A stretch of 41,273 nucleotides of DNA. It comes from JAVBNN01 sp031551525 (GTDB lineage Bacteria; Bacillota; Negativicutes; Acidaminococcales; JAISLQ01). The stretch is taken from NCBI GenBank assembly GCA_031551525.1, contig JAVBNN010000008.1:1-41273 (forward strand), given 5' to 3'. The position numbers and the translations under genes are program-made. The notes below the pieces were generated by a model, which was given only the letters and a program-made list of their open reading frames with translations, searched no databases and was not told where the DNA came from. Shown here piece by piece: positions 23,778 through 33,004 of this stretch (position 1 is its first letter; every line of letters begins with the position of its first letter).

Positions 23778-25280
23778 ATGCTAGGTAAAGATCGCTTGAG
23801 AAATCCCGTCTTGTTCGATAGGATAGTTGCGCCTGAACAGGCTGCTGATATGATAACTGATGGTATGAACGTAGGCACCAGTGGTTTTACGCCGTCTGGT
23901 TATCCCAAAATGACCACTATGGCTCTGGCCAAGCAGGTACAAGAGGGAAAAAAATGCCGTATAAATCTGTGGACTGGCGCGTCTGTTGGCCCGGAGATCG
24001 AGGAGGCGCTGGCGGCGGTGGATGGGATAGCCAGCCGCATTCCCTACTATGCCTTTTCTAACCGTTCCATGCAAAAAGGCATAAATGAGCGCTGCATAAA
24101 TTATATAGATATGCATCTTAGTCATTTCGCTCAACAGATCGACTACGGTTTTTTTGGTGATGTAGATGTAATGATAGTAGAGGCGGTGGCTATCACTGAA
24201 GAGGGCGACCTCGTACTGGGGCCGGGCGTCGGTAACGCGCCAATGTTCATAAAGCACGCAAAAAAAATCATAGTCGAAGTAAATACCGTGCAACCTCTAA
24301 CGCTCGAGGGGATGCACGACATCTACATACAAGACCGGCCGCCCAACCGGCGTGAAATCCCCCTTTATCACGTGGGTGACCGCATCGGAACGCCGTATGT
24401 AAAATGCGGACTTGACAGGATAACTTGCATCGTAGAATCGGATATAACTGACAAAGTACGCAATTTGGTCGAACCGGATGAAAAGAGTAAGAATATAGCA
24501 AGCCTGTTGATCGATTTTTTAAAGTTCGAGCAAAAGCACGGTCGCCTGCCGACGCCGATGCTGCCATTACAGTCAGGCGTTGGCAGTATAGCCAACGCCG
24601 TACTTGCGGGGTTTAAGAGTTCCGATTACACAGACCTGGAGATGTATTCGGAGATATTGCAGGACGCGGTGTTTGAGCTCATAGCCGCCGGCAAGGTTAA
24701 AATGGCTTCAGGGTGCGCGTTTACTCCGTCGCCGAAGGTCATGGCGATGTTCAGCGAAGATCCAGAATTGTACCGGAAAAGCATAGTTCTGCGTCCGCTC
24801 GATATCAGCAACCATCCGGAAATCATTCGCCGCCTGGGTGTCATAGCGCTCAATACTCCGCTGGAATTCGATATCTATGGACACTCCAACTCCACTCACG
24901 CTATGGGTAGCAAGATAATGAACGGCATCGGCGGCTCTGGCGACTACATGCGTAACGGCTACCTGAGCATTTTTGCCACCGAATCGACCGCAAAAAATGA
25001 TGATATTTCCCGGGTGGTGCCCATGGTAACGCATCCTGATCACACCGAGCATGATACCATGGTATTCATCACTGAACAGGGGGTAGCCGATATCAGGGGT
25101 ATGCCGCCGCACGAGCGGGCGCGCCGCATCATAGAAAACTGTGCGCATCCCGACTACCGCCCGCAACTTACGGAGTATTTGGTGTGGGCGGAGAAAGAAA
25201 AGGGCGGGCACATACCGCAGGACTTGGCCAAGGCTTTTGCCATGCAGGAAAAATACTCTAAAACCGGCAGTATGAAATAA
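23778..25280 (+). CDS. Succinate/propionyl-CoA:acyl-CoA transferase (acetyl-CoA hydrolase/transferase family)
   Basis: Moves CoA between acids, most likely from propionyl-CoA to succinate, which saves ATP in succinate decarboxylation. The 500-aa product matches the succinate-CoA transferase branch: GMNVGTSGFTPSGYPK near the N end, the acyl-binding LQSGVGSIANAVLAGF (about 258-273) and YSEILQDAVFELI (about 286), where the glutamate of SEILQD is the expected covalent site, then GSGDYMRNGYLSIFATEST. GGAGG lies 7 bases before ATG 23778. It heads the operon behind the sigma-54 promoter. Acetate or other acids could also be substrates; the neighbours favour succinate/propionate. Confidence 0.9.
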   Translation: MLGKDRLRNPVLFDRIVAPEQAADMITDGMNVGTSGFTPSGYPKMTTMALAKQVQEGKKCRINLWTGASVGPEIEEALAAVDGIASRIPYYAFSNRSMQKGINERCINYIDMHLSHFAQQIDYGFFGDVDVMIVEAVAITEEGDLVLGPGVGNAPMFIKHAKKIIVEVNTVQPLTLEGMHDIYIQDRPPNRREIPLYHVGDRIGTPYVKCGLDRITCIVESDITDKVRNLVEPDEKSKNIASLLIDFLKFEQKHGRLPTPMLPLQSGVGSIANAVLAGFKSSDYTDLEMYSEILQDAVFELIAAGKVKMASGCAFTPSPKVMAMFSEDPELYRKSIVLRPLDISNHPEIIRRLGVIALNTPLEFDIYGHSNSTHAMGSKIMNGIGGSGDYMRNGYLSIFATESTAKNDDISRVVPMVTHPDHTEHDTMVFITEQGVADIRGMPPHERARRIIENCAHPDYRPQLTEYLVWAEKEKGGHIPQDLAKAFAMQEKYSKTGSMK

Positions 25281-25387
25281 AAAACACTTGATGCAGTGGG
25301 GTGCAAAACCTGCCTGCTTAGAGCTTTACTTACTCAAGGTTTAAAAGAACAGCTTAGTGGGATAAAAACGTCGAGGGGAGAAAAAGT

Positions 25388-27043
25388 ATGTTTAAAGAAG
25401 ATGTGTTGAAAACTATTTCCGAGGGCAAAAAGCGCTACGAGGCCAGTACTGAGAAGTTTTTGTCCAAGTCACCGGAAAGAAAAGAGTTTGAGGTAAAGCG
25501 CCTTTATACCCCGCTGGATGTAACAGACATGGACTATACAGGCCAGGTGGGTTTTCCGGGAGAGTATCCTTTTACCAGAGGTATCCAACCTACCATGTAC
25601 CGCGGGCGTTTTTGGACCATGCGCCAATACTCGGGGTTTGCCACGGCGGAAGAAACTAACGCCCGCTACAAATACCTCCTGGCTAATGGAGTTACGGGTC
25701 TGTCGGTCGCTATGGACTTGCCTACCCAGATCGGTTATGATTCCGACCATCCCTTTGCCGCCGGTGAAGTCGGAAAGGTAGGTGTTGCTATAAACTCGCT
25801 CGCCGATATGGAAGCCCTCTTTGAAGGCATCCCGCTCGACAAAGTGTCTACGTCCATGACCATCAACGGACCGGCCGCTATTCTTTTGGCCCTTTATGTG
25901 GCTGTCGCGGAAAAAAACGGTATCACAGCGGATAAACTCAGCGGCACCATCCAAAACGACGTCCTGAAAGAATACATAGCCCGCGGAACGTATATTTTCC
26001 CGCCGCGTCCGTCTATGCGCCTTATCACCAACACTTTCGAGTATTGTTCAAAATACATACCAAAATGGAACACCATTAGCGTGGGCGCCTATCATATCAG
26101 GGAAGCCGGTTCGGACGCGGTGCAGGAAGTGGCGTTTGCCTTCTCCAACGCTATCGCCTACATTGAGGCAGCTGTCAGAGCGGGTCAAAAAGTGGATGAC
26201 TTCGCCCCCGGAATTTCCTGGATATTCACCGCCGACCTCGACCTGTGCAAAGAAGTTGCCAAGTTCCGGGCCGCCAGAAGGCTGTGGGCGCGCATCATGA
26301 AAGAACGTTTTGGCGCCAATGTAGCTAAGGCTCAAATGCTTCGTTTCCACGTACATACTTCCGGCAGCGTTCTTACCGCGCAACAGGTGGATAACAATAT
26401 AGTACGCATTGCCTGGCAGTCTATTGCCGCGGTGCTCGGCGGTTGCCAGTCGCTGGCCACTTGCGCCAAAGACGAAGCGGTAGCCCTGCCGACCGAAGAA
26501 TCAGCGACACTGGCCCTTCGTACCCAGCAGATGATTGCCTATGAAAGCGGCATTACCGATACGGTAGACCCACTAGGCGGCTCTTGGTACATAGAAAAAT
26601 TGACGGACGAAATAGAAAAAGCCGCCTATGAATATATCAAAAAGATAGATGAAATGGGCGGGGCTGTCGAGGCGATAGAAAAAGGCTACATGCAGGCCGA
26701 GATAGCAAACTCCGGCTATAAACGCCAACTGGCGGTCGAAACAGGCGAGCAGGTAGTGGTAGGCGTAAACAAATTTACGTCCAAAGAAGACCAAAAAGGC
26801 GAGTACCTGACTGTAGATCCGTCAGTGGGCGCACGCCAGGTAGCTAAAGTCAATGAAATGAAGAAAAAACGCGACAATGCGGCAGTCGCGGCCAGCCTGG
26901 AAAAATTGCGTAAAGCAGCGCGAGGTGAGGATAACCTTATGCCGTATCTGATAGAAGCAGTTAAGACCTACGCCACGTTAGGCGAAATATGCGGCGTCCT
27001 GCGTGAAGAATTTGGCGAATTCAAGAGTTCGGTATATTTCTAA
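25388..27043 (+). CDS. Methylmalonyl-CoA mutase, large (substrate-binding) subunit
   Basis: Adenosylcobalamin-dependent isomerase joining succinyl-CoA and methylmalonyl-CoA. This is the TIM-barrel part (551 aa); the B12 domain is a separate gene at 28438, the split arrangement common in archaea and Firmicutes. Key stretches are PTMYRGRFWTMRQYSGF with the active-site tyrosine, LSVAMDLPTQIGYDSDHP, PPRPSMRLI with the arginine that binds the substrate carboxylate (residue 211), and GAYHIREAG with the active-site histidine. The conserved Tyr and Arg favour methylmalonyl-CoA over isobutyryl- or 2-hydroxyisobutyryl-CoA. GAGGGGAG precedes the ATG. An MmgE/PrpD gene follows after 15 bases. Confidence 0.93.
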   Translation: MFKEDVLKTISEGKKRYEASTEKFLSKSPERKEFEVKRLYTPLDVTDMDYTGQVGFPGEYPFTRGIQPTMYRGRFWTMRQYSGFATAEETNARYKYLLANGVTGLSVAMDLPTQIGYDSDHPFAAGEVGKVGVAINSLADMEALFEGIPLDKVSTSMTINGPAAILLALYVAVAEKNGITADKLSGTIQNDVLKEYIARGTYIFPPRPSMRLITNTFEYCSKYIPKWNTISVGAYHIREAGSDAVQEVAFAFSNAIAYIEAAVRAGQKVDDFAPGISWIFTADLDLCKEVAKFRAARRLWARIMKERFGANVAKAQMLRFHVHTSGSVLTAQQVDNNIVRIAWQSIAAVLGGCQSLATCAKDEAVALPTEESATLALRTQQMIAYESGITDTVDPLGGSWYIEKLTDEIEKAAYEYIKKIDEMGGAVEAIEKGYMQAEIANSGYKRQLAVETGEQVVVGVNKFTSKEDQKGEYLTVDPSVGARQVAKVNEMKKKRDNAAVAASLEKLRKAARGEDNLMPYLIEAVKTYATLGEICGVLREEFGEFKSSVYF

Positions 27044-27058
27044 AAAGGGGGCGTTCCG

Positions 27059-28423
27059 ATGATAAGCCGGGATATAGCAAAAGTTATCAGTGCTATAGAG
27101 TACGAAACACTGCCGCCAGCTACGGTAACTATGGCAAAAAAATGCATACTGGACTGGTTGGGGTGTAGTATACGCGGCTGGGGACAGCCGGGCGCACAAA
27201 TAATGGGAAAAGTGGTCGGTGAAGCGGGTGGGCGCCCTGTAGCGACTTTGTTCAACGGCGCCCAGATGCCTGGAAAAACCTCCGCCTTGTACGCTGCTAT
27301 GCTCAACGGTGCGGCTTCCCACGCCCTTGATTTTGACGACCTGCACAATGCCTCGATTATCCATTTGGGCGTGGTGGTCGTGCCTGCTGCCTGGGCGTTG
27401 GCCGAACAGGAAAAAAAGAGTGGCAAAGAGATGATCGCGGCGGTTGTGGCCGGCTATGAAGTAGGCGCCCGGGTAGGCGAAGCGGTCAATCCCGAATCTT
27501 ACCACTTCTGGCATACTACCGGTACGGCCGGTACATTTGGTGCGGCCGGGGCCGCCGGCAACATACTCGGCCTTGATGAAGACAAAATGCTACATTGCCT
27601 CGGCAGCGCCGGTACGCAAGCCGCCGGTCTGTGGGAGTTTCTCATCGACGGGGCGATGAGCAAGATACTGCATATAGGCAAAGCTAATTTTGCCGGGGTA
27701 TTGTCAGCGCAACTGGCGCGGGAAGGCTTTACCGGCGCGAAAAAGATCCTTGAAGGTGAAAAAGCCTTTTGTCTGGCCGTAAGCAATACGCCGCACTGGG
27801 AGGCGTTAAAAAAAGACCTCGGAAAAGTATATAAAATAGATGAAAATTCTTTTAAACCTTATGCCTGCTGCAAACACTGCCATCCGACCAATTACGCGGT
27901 GCAACTTTTGCGCGAAAAAGGTCTGAAACTGGAAGATGTTGCGTCCGCCCATATCAAAACCAACAGTGTCGTACAGGGGCTGGTGGATAACAGCAAGCCG
28001 GAAAATCCCTACGGCGCCAAGTTTAGCATACAGTACTGTCTGGCCGCCATGTTCAAATTTGGTGTCCTCGGTGTGGATGAGTTTACAGAGAGCAATCTGG
28101 CCGACCAGGAAATACGCCGCGTGATGGATAAAGTCACGTTGGAAATAGACGGGAAACTTGACAGGGAATTTAAAGAGCGGCCGGAACGCTGGTCGGTGCT
28201 ATTAACAGTGACAGATAAAAATGGCCGGGTACACGAGCAGTTTGTCGAGTATCCCAAGGGCGACCCGCCCAACCCGATGACCTGGCAGGACAGCGTGGCC
28301 AAGTTTATGGCACTGGTCAGTCCGGTATATGGCGACGATCGCGCGAAAAAGCTCTGTGACATGGTGTCCGGTCTGGAAAAGGAAAAAGATTTCGGTCTTG
28401 CGGTGGACAACTGCTTTAAATGA
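27059..28423 (+). CDS. MmgE/PrpD family protein
   Basis: Member (454 aa) of the family that includes 2-methylcitrate dehydratase, cis-aconitate decarboxylase and iminodisuccinate epimerase. Family features visible are the N-terminal helical part with MAKKCILDWLGCSIRG, LNGAASHALDFDDLH (about 82-96, the active-site DFDD), HFWHTTGTAGTFGAAGAA and the second-domain FKPYACCKHCHPTNYAVQLL. It lies 15 bases after the mutase large subunit and 14 bases before the small subunit, so it belongs to the operon. The other 2-methylcitrate-cycle genes are absent, so the usual PrpD job is unlikely. The operon lacks an epimerase; an epimerase or a dehydratase/decarboxylase feeding a dicarboxylate into the pathway are both possible. 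The specific reaction is unknown. Confidence 0.9.
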   Translation: MISRDIAKVISAIEYETLPPATVTMAKKCILDWLGCSIRGWGQPGAQIMGKVVGEAGGRPVATLFNGAQMPGKTSALYAAMLNGAASHALDFDDLHNASIIHLGVVVVPAAWALAEQEKKSGKEMIAAVVAGYEVGARVGEAVNPESYHFWHTTGTAGTFGAAGAAGNILGLDEDKMLHCLGSAGTQAAGLWEFLIDGAMSKILHIGKANFAGVLSAQLAREGFTGAKKILEGEKAFCLAVSNTPHWEALKKDLGKVYKIDENSFKPYACCKHCHPTNYAVQLLREKGLKLEDVASAHIKTNSVVQGLVDNSKPENPYGAKFSIQYCLAAMFKFGVLGVDEFTESNLADQEIRRVMDKVTLEIDGKLDREFKERPERWSVLLTVTDKNGRVHEQFVEYPKGDPPNPMTWQDSVAKFMALVSPVYGDDRAKKLCDMVSGLEKEKDFGLAVDNCFK

Positions 28424-28437
28424 GGAGGAATAGAAAA

Positions 28438-28833
28438 ATGGAAAAACCGATAAAAGTTTTAGTGGCCAAGCCGGGTCTCGACGGACATGACCGGGGGGCG
28501 AAAGTGGTGGCGCGGGCACTTCGGGACGCTGGCTTTGAAGTAATATATACGGGTATCCGGCTGACACCGGAACAAATCGCCGAGTCCGCTCTGCAAGAAG
28601 ACGTTGCGGTGGTGGCGCTCAGCTTATTGTCCGGTGCGCACAACACTCTCTTTCCGAAAGTAATAGAACTGCTGCGGGATAAAGGGATGGACGACGTGTT
28701 GGCTATCGGCGGTGGCGTTATACCGGACGCAGACATACCTACCCTGAAAAAAGCCGGTGTGGCAGAGATTTTTACGCCAGGTACTCCGACCGGCAATATA
28801 GTCGAATTCATCAAGAAAAATGTAAAAAAATAA
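28438..28833 (+). CDS. Methylmalonyl-CoA mutase, small (cobalamin-binding) subunit
   Basis: B12-binding domain of the mutase, 131 aa. The base-off motif DGHDRG is at 15-20, with His17 as the lower cobalt ligand, followed by ALSLLSGAH and AIGGGVIP, the usual SxL and GGG elements. AGGAGG at 28423-28428 gives ATG 28438, overlapping the end of the MmgE/PrpD gene; an in-frame ATG at 28420 lies before the ribosome site. It pairs with the product of 25388-27043. Confidence 0.95.
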   Translation: MEKPIKVLVAKPGLDGHDRGAKVVARALRDAGFEVIYTGIRLTPEQIAESALQEDVAVVALSLLSGAHNTLFPKVIELLRDKGMDDVLAIGGGVIPDADIPTLKKAGVAEIFTPGTPTGNIVEFIKKNVKK

Positions 28834-28837
28834 CAAA

Positions 28838-28868
28838 CAGGGGCACGCAGCGCGCGCCCCTGCATTTT
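28838..28868 (+). terminator. Weak terminator or attenuator between mutase and decarboxylase genes
   Basis: CAGGGGC at 28838-28844 and GCCCCTG at 28856-28862 form a GC hairpin followed by CATTTTAT. The T run is short, so it probably lowers rather than stops transcription into the next gene. Confidence 0.5.
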
Positions 28869-28891
28869 ATGACGGAGAGGGGAAATATCTT

Positions 28892-30421
28892 TTGCTTACG
28901 ACTAAAGAGCGACTTGAAGAAATGCAGGAAAAAACCAGAATAATCAAAGAAGGTGGCGGGAAAAAACGCATAGAAAAACAGCACGCCAGCGGTAAATTGA
29001 CCGCGCGTGAGCGCGTGGAACTCTTGTTTGACCCCAATACTTTTGTGGAGATGGATCGTTTCGTCGCCCATCGTTGCAGCAAGTTCGGCATGGAGAACGA
29101 ACCGGCGCCGGGCGAAGGCGTAGTCACCGGGTACGGGCTGGTAGATGGCCGACTGGTCTATGTATATGCGCAGGACTTCACCGTATTGGGCGGTTCGCTG
29201 GGCGAGATGCACGCGAAAAAAATCTGCAAGGTGCAGGAAATGGCCCTCAAAACCGGCGCACCTATCGTCGGACTGAACGATTCGGGTGGTGCACGCATCC
29301 AGGAAGCGGTGGACGCCCTAGCCGGATACGGGCAGATATTTTACCGCAATACGCTCGCTTCCGGCGTTATACCGCAGATATCGGCCATCATGGGACCCTG
29401 CGCGGGTGGCGCGGTGTATTCACCGGCGCTGACTGACTTTATCTACATGGTGAAAAATACCAGCCAGATGTTCATCACCGGGCCGCAGGTCATTAAAACT
29501 GTAACCGGTGAAGATGTGGGCGTAGAGGCGCTGGGCGGCGCCATGACGCATAACACGGTGTCCGGTGTGGCACATTTTGCCGCCGAGAACGACGAGGACT
29601 GTCTACAGCAGATCCGTCGGCTGATCAGCTTCCTGCCGCTCAACAATATCGACAACCCGCCGAGGGTGGAAGCCGGAGACCAACCTGACCGGATAATACC
29701 TGAACTGAATGGTATCATACCCGACTCTTCCAACCAGCCGTATGATATGAAAGAAATAATCGAAAAACTGGTGGATAATGGCGACTACTACGAGTCGCAG
29801 GCCTATTACGCCACTAACATTATCACCGCTTTTGCCCGCATGGATGGGCGCAGTATTGGTATCATAGCCAACCAGCCGCGCGTTATGGCTGGCTGCCTCG
29901 ACATAAATGCCTCGGACAAAGCCAGCCGCTTTATCCGTTTTTGCGATGCTTTTGGCATACCAGTCCTTAATATCGTCGACGTACCGGGATTTTTGCCGGG
30001 AACAAACCAGGAATTTGGCGGCATCATCAGGCACGGCGCGAAAATGCTCTACGCCTACTCGGAGGCTACGGTTCCCAAAGTAACGCTGGTCACTCGTAAA
30101 GCCTACGGTGGATCTTATATCGCTATGTGTTCGCGCGACCTCGGCGCCGACCAGGTTATAGCCTGGCCGACCGGCGAGATAGCGGTCATGGGGGCTAGCG
30201 GCGCGGCCAATATTATTTTCCGCGGCGACCCGGAGATAAAGGAAAAGACTGAAGCTTATGTGGCGGAGTTTTCCACTCCCTATCAGGCGGCCGAGCGCGG
30301 CTTCGCCGACCAGGTGATAGAGCCCGCCCATTCGAGAGTAGCACTGGTAAACGCCTTTAACGTTCTTGAAACTAAACGCGAGACCAGGCCGGCTAAACGG
30401 CACGGGAATTTCCCGGTGTGA
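28892..30421 (+). CDS. mmdA: Methylmalonyl-CoA decarboxylase alpha subunit (carboxyltransferase)
   Basis: Carboxyltransferase subunit that moves the carboxyl group of (S)-methylmalonyl-CoA to biotin, the first step of the sodium-pumping decarboxylase or of a transcarboxylase. The 509-aa product is full length. Typical parts are KQHASGKLTARERVELLFD, GLNDSGGARIQEAVDALAGY, the oxyanion-hole GPCAGGAVYSPALTDF, ITGPQVIKTVTGEDVG, and in the second half DVPGFLPGTNQE and GGSYIAMCSRDLGAD. The start is TTG 28892, set by GGAGAGGGG about 9 bases upstream; the first ATG (28922) has no site. The beta (pump), gamma (biotin) and delta subunits are not in the window, so they are elsewhere. Confidence 0.93.
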   Translation: MLTTKERLEEMQEKTRIIKEGGGKKRIEKQHASGKLTARERVELLFDPNTFVEMDRFVAHRCSKFGMENEPAPGEGVVTGYGLVDGRLVYVYAQDFTVLGGSLGEMHAKKICKVQEMALKTGAPIVGLNDSGGARIQEAVDALAGYGQIFYRNTLASGVIPQISAIMGPCAGGAVYSPALTDFIYMVKNTSQMFITGPQVIKTVTGEDVGVEALGGAMTHNTVSGVAHFAAENDEDCLQQIRRLISFLPLNNIDNPPRVEAGDQPDRIIPELNGIIPDSSNQPYDMKEIIEKLVDNGDYYESQAYYATNIITAFARMDGRSIGIIANQPRVMAGCLDINASDKASRFIRFCDAFGIPVLNIVDVPGFLPGTNQEFGGIIRHGAKMLYAYSEATVPKVTLVTRKAYGGSYIAMCSRDLGADQVIAWPTGEIAVMGASGAANIIFRGDPEIKEKTEAYVAEFSTPYQAAERGFADQVIEPAHSRVALVNAFNVLETKRETRPAKRHGNFPV

Positions 30422-30444
30422 AATACAATTTGCAAAGGAAATTT

Positions 30445-30480
30445 AAAAGCGTCTTTCGCATTATGCGAAAGACGCTTTTT
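30445..30480. terminator. Bidirectional terminator after mmdA and the TRAP permease
   Basis: AAAAGCGTCTTTCGCA and TGCGAAAGACGCTTTT form a perfect 16-bp hairpin with a TTA loop. Confidence 0.95.
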
Positions 30481-30491
30481 GTGTTTGAAGG

Positions 30492-32477
30492 TCAGCTTGT
30501 TTCTTCTTTAATAGCCTTGTTTTTTTTGCTGGAAACCATCTGATAACCTAAGCCTGCAGCCAGCATAAGGACGCCGACAAGGTCGGTCAAGAGGCCGGGA
30601 TCGATCAGCAAGAGGCCGCCGATGGCAAACCAGATGCGCAGGAGCATGCTGAGGTTGCCCATAGCATAGCCGATCATGGCGGCACCCACGCCGAACATAC
30701 CGAGTGTGGCTGTGGTGACGTTTAGGGCGATGCCTCCGGGTGTGGCGTTGATGAGCAGCATCTGTGGGTTAAAGACGAATATATAGGGTATGATGAAAGC
30801 GCCGATAGCCAGTTTGGTGGCTGTAACACCCGTCATGAAAGGATCCGAACGCGCGATGCCTGACCCGGCGTAGGCCGCTAGGGCGACCGGCGGAGTGATG
30901 TCGGCTACTATGCCGAAATAGAACACGAACATATGCGCGGCCAGCGCCGGAACGCCGAGCAAGAGCAGCGCCGGAGCGGCAATGGTCGAAGTTATGACAT
31001 AGTTGGCAGTAGTAGGAGCGCCCATGCCAAGGATGAGCGAGGCGATCATGGTGAAAAAGAGGGTCAGGAGAAGATTTCCGCCAGCAACGGAAACAAGGCC
31101 GTTGGCCATTTTGAGGCCTACGCCGGTCAATGTTACCGAGCCTACTATGATGCCCGCGGTGGCACAGGCGATGGCCACGCCTACGGCGCCTCTGGCGCCG
31201 GCTTCCAGTGCCTGGAAAAACTCGGTAATGTTCATACGGGTCTCTTTCCTGATGGCGCCGGCCACTACGGAAAGGCCCAGGCCGACCAGGGCGGCGCGGA
31301 TAGGAGTGGAACCTTCGGTAAGGACATAAATGATGGCGACTAGGGGGATGATGAGGTAACCCCTTTCCCTAAGTACATGCCACAAATTTGGCAGCTCGCT
31401 GCGGCTCATGCCCCTGAGTCCGGTTTTTTTCGCTTCGAGGTGGACTTCGATAAGTATGCCGAGGAAGTACAAAAAGGCCGGAATAGTAGCAGCCTTGGCA
31501 ATCTCGATATACGGCATGCCAATAAATTCAGCCATCAGGAAAGCGGCGGCACCCATAATAGGCGGCATGATCTGCCCGCCGGTGGATGCGGATGCTTCGA
31601 CGGCGGCGGCAAATTCCGGTTTATAACCAAGTTTTTTCATCATCGGGATGGTGAAGCTGCCTGAACCGACTGTGTTGGCGACCGAGCTGCCGGAAACAGT
31701 GCCTTCAAGGGCGCTGGTGATAACGGCAACCTTAGCCGGCCCGCCGGATGCCCAACCGGCTATGGCGTTAGCCAGGTCGATAAATAGTTTTGCTATGCCG
31801 GTACGTTCGAGGAAAGCGCCGAACAACAGGAAAAGGAAGATGAAGGTGGAGGAAACACCGAGCGGTATGCCCATGATGCCTTCGGTGGTAAAATACATGT
31901 GGCTGAGTATGCGCTCGATGGAATAACCGCGGTGCGAGAAAAAACCCGGAAAATAATCGCCGAAATAGCAGTAGGAGAGGAAAGTCAAGGCGATGCACAA
32001 GATAGGTAGACCCACTACCCGGCGGGCGGCCTCAAGGGTCAAAAGTATACCTATGCCGGCAGCGACGAGGTCTTTGGTAGTATACATGCCTGCGGATACC
32101 ATCAGATGGTCATAGTTGAGTGGCATGTATAGGCCGATATAAACGGCGACGGCAGTAATTAGAAAGTCGATAGGCCCGATTTTATCACTGCCTTTGTTGG
32201 TAGCGGGGTATAAAAGATAAACCAGGGCAAAGGCAAAAGTCAAATGGATGGAGCGCTGCAGTTGCGCCGCTAGGACACCAAATATGCCCGTATAAAGATG
32301 AAATAGGGAGAAACTGACAGCCACGCAGAATATCAGTTTGGCCTGCCAACCCTCCGGTTTGCGAAAGCGCGATTCCTTATCTACTTTTTTTATCAAAGCT
32401 TCGATCTCTTCGGCAGAAACTTCTGGTTCATCGCTAGGTGTTTGGTTGGTCAAAATTTTCTCTTCATTATCACTCAC
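30492..32477 (-). CDS. TRAP transporter fused permease (DctQ-DctM type), copy 2
   Basis: Sodium- or proton-driven membrane component of a TAXI-type TRAP transporter, with small and large permease parts fused (661 aa). It has many membrane segments, including TM pairs near the N end and the DctM core with SGSSVANTVGSGSFTIPMMK, GGQIMPPIMGAAAFLMAEF and GMGAPTTANYVITSTIAAPAL. Start: GTG 32477 lies eight bases after AAGGAGG; the longer frame begins with a TTG inside the ribosome-site region. It is closely similar over the whole length to copy 1 at 33155-35134. Its own receptor and DUF1850 genes have decayed (32500-33150), so it must share the receptor at 35703 or be poorly used. A strong terminator follows. 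Confidence 0.93.
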   Translation of the reverse strand: MSDNEEKILTNQTPSDEPEVSAEEIEALIKKVDKESRFRKPEGWQAKLIFCVAVSFSLFHLYTGIFGVLAAQLQRSIHLTFAFALVYLLYPATNKGSDKIGPIDFLITAVAVYIGLYMPLNYDHLMVSAGMYTTKDLVAAGIGILLTLEAARRVVGLPILCIALTFLSYCYFGDYFPGFFSHRGYSIERILSHMYFTTEGIMGIPLGVSSTFIFLFLLFGAFLERTGIAKLFIDLANAIAGWASGGPAKVAVITSALEGTVSGSSVANTVGSGSFTIPMMKKLGYKPEFAAAVEASASTGGQIMPPIMGAAAFLMAEFIGMPYIEIAKAATIPAFLYFLGILIEVHLEAKKTGLRGMSRSELPNLWHVLRERGYLIIPLVAIIYVLTEGSTPIRAALVGLGLSVVAGAIRKETRMNITEFFQALEAGARGAVGVAIACATAGIIVGSVTLTGVGLKMANGLVSVAGGNLLLTLFFTMIASLILGMGAPTTANYVITSTIAAPALLLLGVPALAAHMFVFYFGIVADITPPVALAAYAGSGIARSDPFMTGVTATKLAIGAFIIPYIFVFNPQMLLINATPGGIALNVTTATLGMFGVGAAMIGYAMGNLSMLLRIWFAIGGLLLIDPGLLTDLVGVLMLAAGLGYQMVSSKKNKAIKEETS

Positions 32478-32499
32478 AAATTTGTCCTCCTTTTTCAAA

Positions 32500-32940
32500 A
32501 GCCATAGTAAGAAACGCGACCTACTTTAAAAGCTAGGGTTTCTCCCGGCGGGGCAAGTGTGTTTAAAGGCATTCTGGATATATTTATTTCAATGGTATGT
32601 TCGGCTTTTTTTGGCCAAAATTGAAATATCAACCTTTACCCGCTTTATGTTGGCAAGTTATATCACCTCATATTCTTTCCTGTTCAAATGCAATACGCCG
32701 GTGGAAGCTGTTGACAGGCCGACGTAAAAGCAACATAGCGCGTTTTATATAGTCATATATTGCGTTTCTTTATAGGGTGGATAAAAACTCAGCATTATTT
32801 TTGCCGGACAAGCCGTTATACAATTGCTGATTTTGGTATTGGCGACAATCAGGACGCAAATTGTTACTTAATGAAGTAATAATAAAAATTTAAAAAATAA
32901 CAATACCAAAAAAGAAAGTGACTTTAATTATTTTTTATAT
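32500..32940 (-). pseudogene. Decayed DUF1850 gene
   Basis: Read on the minus strand, this DNA aligns with the intact DUF1850 gene at 35131-35637 along its length. Near the end it reads AEHTIEINISRMPLNTL and FKVGRVSYYGF, against AEHVIEINGSRISLDTL and FKVGRVSYFDF in the intact copy. Damage seen: the ATG has become ATA followed by TAA, a frameshift lies just before the AEH segment, and the Trp codon after YGF/FDF has become TGA. The hairpin that precedes the intact gene is also kept. Confidence 0.88.
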
Positions 32941-32951
32941 CAACTCGTGAA

Positions 32952-32983
32952 ACAGCCGAACAGTTTTTCAACTGTTCGGCTGT
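32952..32983 (-). terminator. Hairpin between decayed TAXI and DUF1850 copies
   Basis: ACAGCCGAACAGTT and AACTGTTCGGCTGT form a perfect 14-bp stem. It matches the hairpin at 35647-35682 in the intact module. The T run is poor, so it may stabilise the receptor mRNA rather than end it. Confidence 0.65.
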
Positions 32984-33004
32984 CCACATTATTTTCTTAA
33001 TTAT

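Noticed and set aside
27059..28423. Standard 2-methylcitrate dehydratase (prpD) of a methylcitrate cycle
   Set aside because: No methylcitrate synthase, lyase or PrpR-type gene is nearby, and the gene is embedded in a mutase operon; family membership alone does not give the reaction.
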